This document shows positions 63,199-64,000 of a DNA stretch of 64,000 nucleotides, one piece after another. This DNA comes from G963422595 sp963422595. Lineage in GTDB: Bacteria; Pseudomonadota; Gammaproteobacteria; UBA4575. The translations under genes and the position numbers were made by a program. Position 1 is the stretch's first letter, and each line of letters starts with the position of its first letter. The notes beneath the pieces are model-generated. The model was given only the letters and a program-made list of their open reading frames with translations, was not told the DNA's origin and made no database searches. The stretch lies in assembly GCA_963422595.1 (NCBI GenBank), contig OY730298.1, positions 992,001 through 1,056,000 of the forward strand, read 5' to 3'.

Positions 63199-64000
63199 CT
63201 AGTCGTATAAAGATTTTTGCTTTTTCCACCTTCGATGTATCCACAGCCAGTTTTGTGGTTGGTTAAGAATCTGTTCCTCGATTGCCTGCGCGTAACGTTT
63301 AGTAATCAGGTGTGGTTTTTTGTCGTAAGGGGGGCTGGCTAGTTGCTTAAAACTGGCCTGATACCTACCACGACTGAGACGCTCTAATTCCATAAAAAAC
63401 ACTGGGTACTTAAACAGCGTAGCTATCTTTTCCAAACCCAAATAGAAGGGCGTATCCTGATGCATAAAAGTTGTCCAGCATGCCTTATCTCTTCGGCGCG
63501 GCGCCTGATCTGCGGCAATCGCGACGATGCGCGTTTGTTTGGCGCGTTTAATTAAATCAGTGATACAGGTTTTGGCCGGGATCAGCGTGACGTTAAAACG
63601 GGATCGCGACTCAAATACTAATTCATCCAACCACTTAAGATGCAATGGCTTATAAATTCCATCTATTGGGAATTTGAAATACTGACTTGCGGAAAGAGCG
63701 GCCCACTCCTGATTACAATGATGTGCGAGGGCTAACAACACCGTTTGTCCTTGTTGCAAGGCTTGCTCAATTGCCAGGGAATTCGTAAACGTCACACGAT
63801 CACTCAACTCCGAGGGGTGCATTCTTATACTTTTTATTACTTCAAGTACAACGTCGCAGAGGCTCAAGTAATGGCTCCTTAAAAGTTTTTGCCGTTCCTT
63901 TGAGCACATATTTGGAAATGAATTACGTATATTCTCCGCGGCGATTTTTCGTCTGAAACGAAAAATATAAAAAAGCAATACATACAGTAATTTAGACAAA
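63199..64000 (-). CDS. LpxL/HtrB-family lipid A-type acyltransferase, partial
   Basis: Membrane-bound acyltransferase of the lysophospholipid/lipid A late-acylation family, cut at its N-terminus by the window edge. Seen: RRKIAAENIRNSFPNM near the start, the catalytic HHCNQE (H-x4-E) in LLALAHHCNQEWAALSA, DGIYKPLH, AIAADQAPRRRDK and the family-style end QPQNWLWIHRRWKK. The TTG at 63999 is probably internal. It converges on the acyl-AMP ligase gene across 117 bases. It may add a secondary chain to lipid A or, given its neighbour, to another lipid. Confidence 0.85.
   Translation of the reverse strand, partial: LSKLLYVLLFYIFRFRRKIAAENIRNSFPNMCSKERQKLLRSHYLSLCDVVLEVIKSIRMHPSELSDRVTFTNSLAIEQALQQGQTVLLALAHHCNQEWAALSASQYFKFPIDGIYKPLHLKWLDELVFESRSRFNVTLIPAKTCITDLIKRAKQTRIVAIAADQAPRRRDKACWTTFMHQDTPFYLGLEKIATLFKYPVFFMELERLSRGRYQASFKQLASPPYDKKPHLITKRYAQAIEEQILNQPQNWLWIHRRWKKQKSLYD

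Overview
The window reads as a contiguous chromosomal segment of a gammaproteobacterium, partial at both ends (bamA at the left, an LpxL-type acyltransferase at the right). The case rests on gene order. The run bamA-skp-lpxD-fabZ-lpxA-lpxB-rnhB-dnaE-accA-tilS-pyrG-kdsA-eno-ftsB-ispD-ispF and the run asd-truA-trpFBA-accD-folC-dedD-cvpA-purF are both classic gammaproteobacterial arrangements. By eye the GC content is in the mid-40s to about 50 percent, coding density is high, and GTG/TTG starts and overlapping gene ends are common. I cannot name a genus. The gnnA/gnnB pair beside lpxA and lpxB recalls Acidithiobacillus and some other lineages that make amide-linked lipid A.

Layout. 1-7.5 kb: outer-membrane assembly (bamA, skp) and early lipid A genes (lpxD, fabZ, lpxA), facing a reverse-strand lpxB-gnnB-gnnA block. 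gnnB carries a one-base frameshift. 7.5-22.3 kb: forward housekeeping genes for replication (dnaE), RNase HII, fatty acid synthesis (accA), tRNA-Ile lysidine (tilS), CTP (pyrG), KDO (kdsA), enolase, division (ftsB), isoprenoids (ispD, ispF), a DinG/YoaA helicase and tsaB. 22.3-27.1 kb: reverse valS, holC, pepA. 27.2-31.6 kb: forward lptF-lptG, a decayed IS1595-type transposase, xerD and dsbC. 31.6-35.0 kb: a reverse AddA-like helicase-nuclease. 35.1-40.2 kb: parE, parC, htpX. 40.3-43.8 kb: an EF-P module (epmB, efp, epmA) and psd. 44.1-49.5 kb: aroC, leuCDB, asd. 49.7-59.0 kb: truA, trpFBA, accD, folC, a SPOR protein, cvpA, purF and an L,D-transpeptidase without a signal peptide. 59.1-60.4 kb: reverse lpxH and a periplasmic cyclophilin. 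60.6-64 kb: tRNA-Pro(UGG), a 425-base spacer with a broken EF-hand-like reading frame, a fatty-acyl-AMP ligase/carrier-protein fusion, and an LpxL-like acyltransferase cut by the window edge.

Functionally the window is rich in envelope genes. LpxA, LpxD, LpxH and LpxB carry UDP-GlcNAc (or its 3-amino analogue made by GnnA/GnnB) toward lipid A disaccharide. KdsA makes KDO, LptFG extracts finished LPS and BamA inserts outer-membrane proteins. FabZ, AccA and AccD supply fatty acids. The points most worth checking are the gnnB frameshift (amide versus ester lipid A), a nine-C tract at the start of ispD that places two alternative starts in different frames, the IS1595 fossil between lptG and xerD, and the FAAL-carrier/acyltransferase pair next to tRNA-Pro, which may be the edge of an accessory lipid cluster. 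No CRISPR array, rRNA, intact transposon or defence island was seen.
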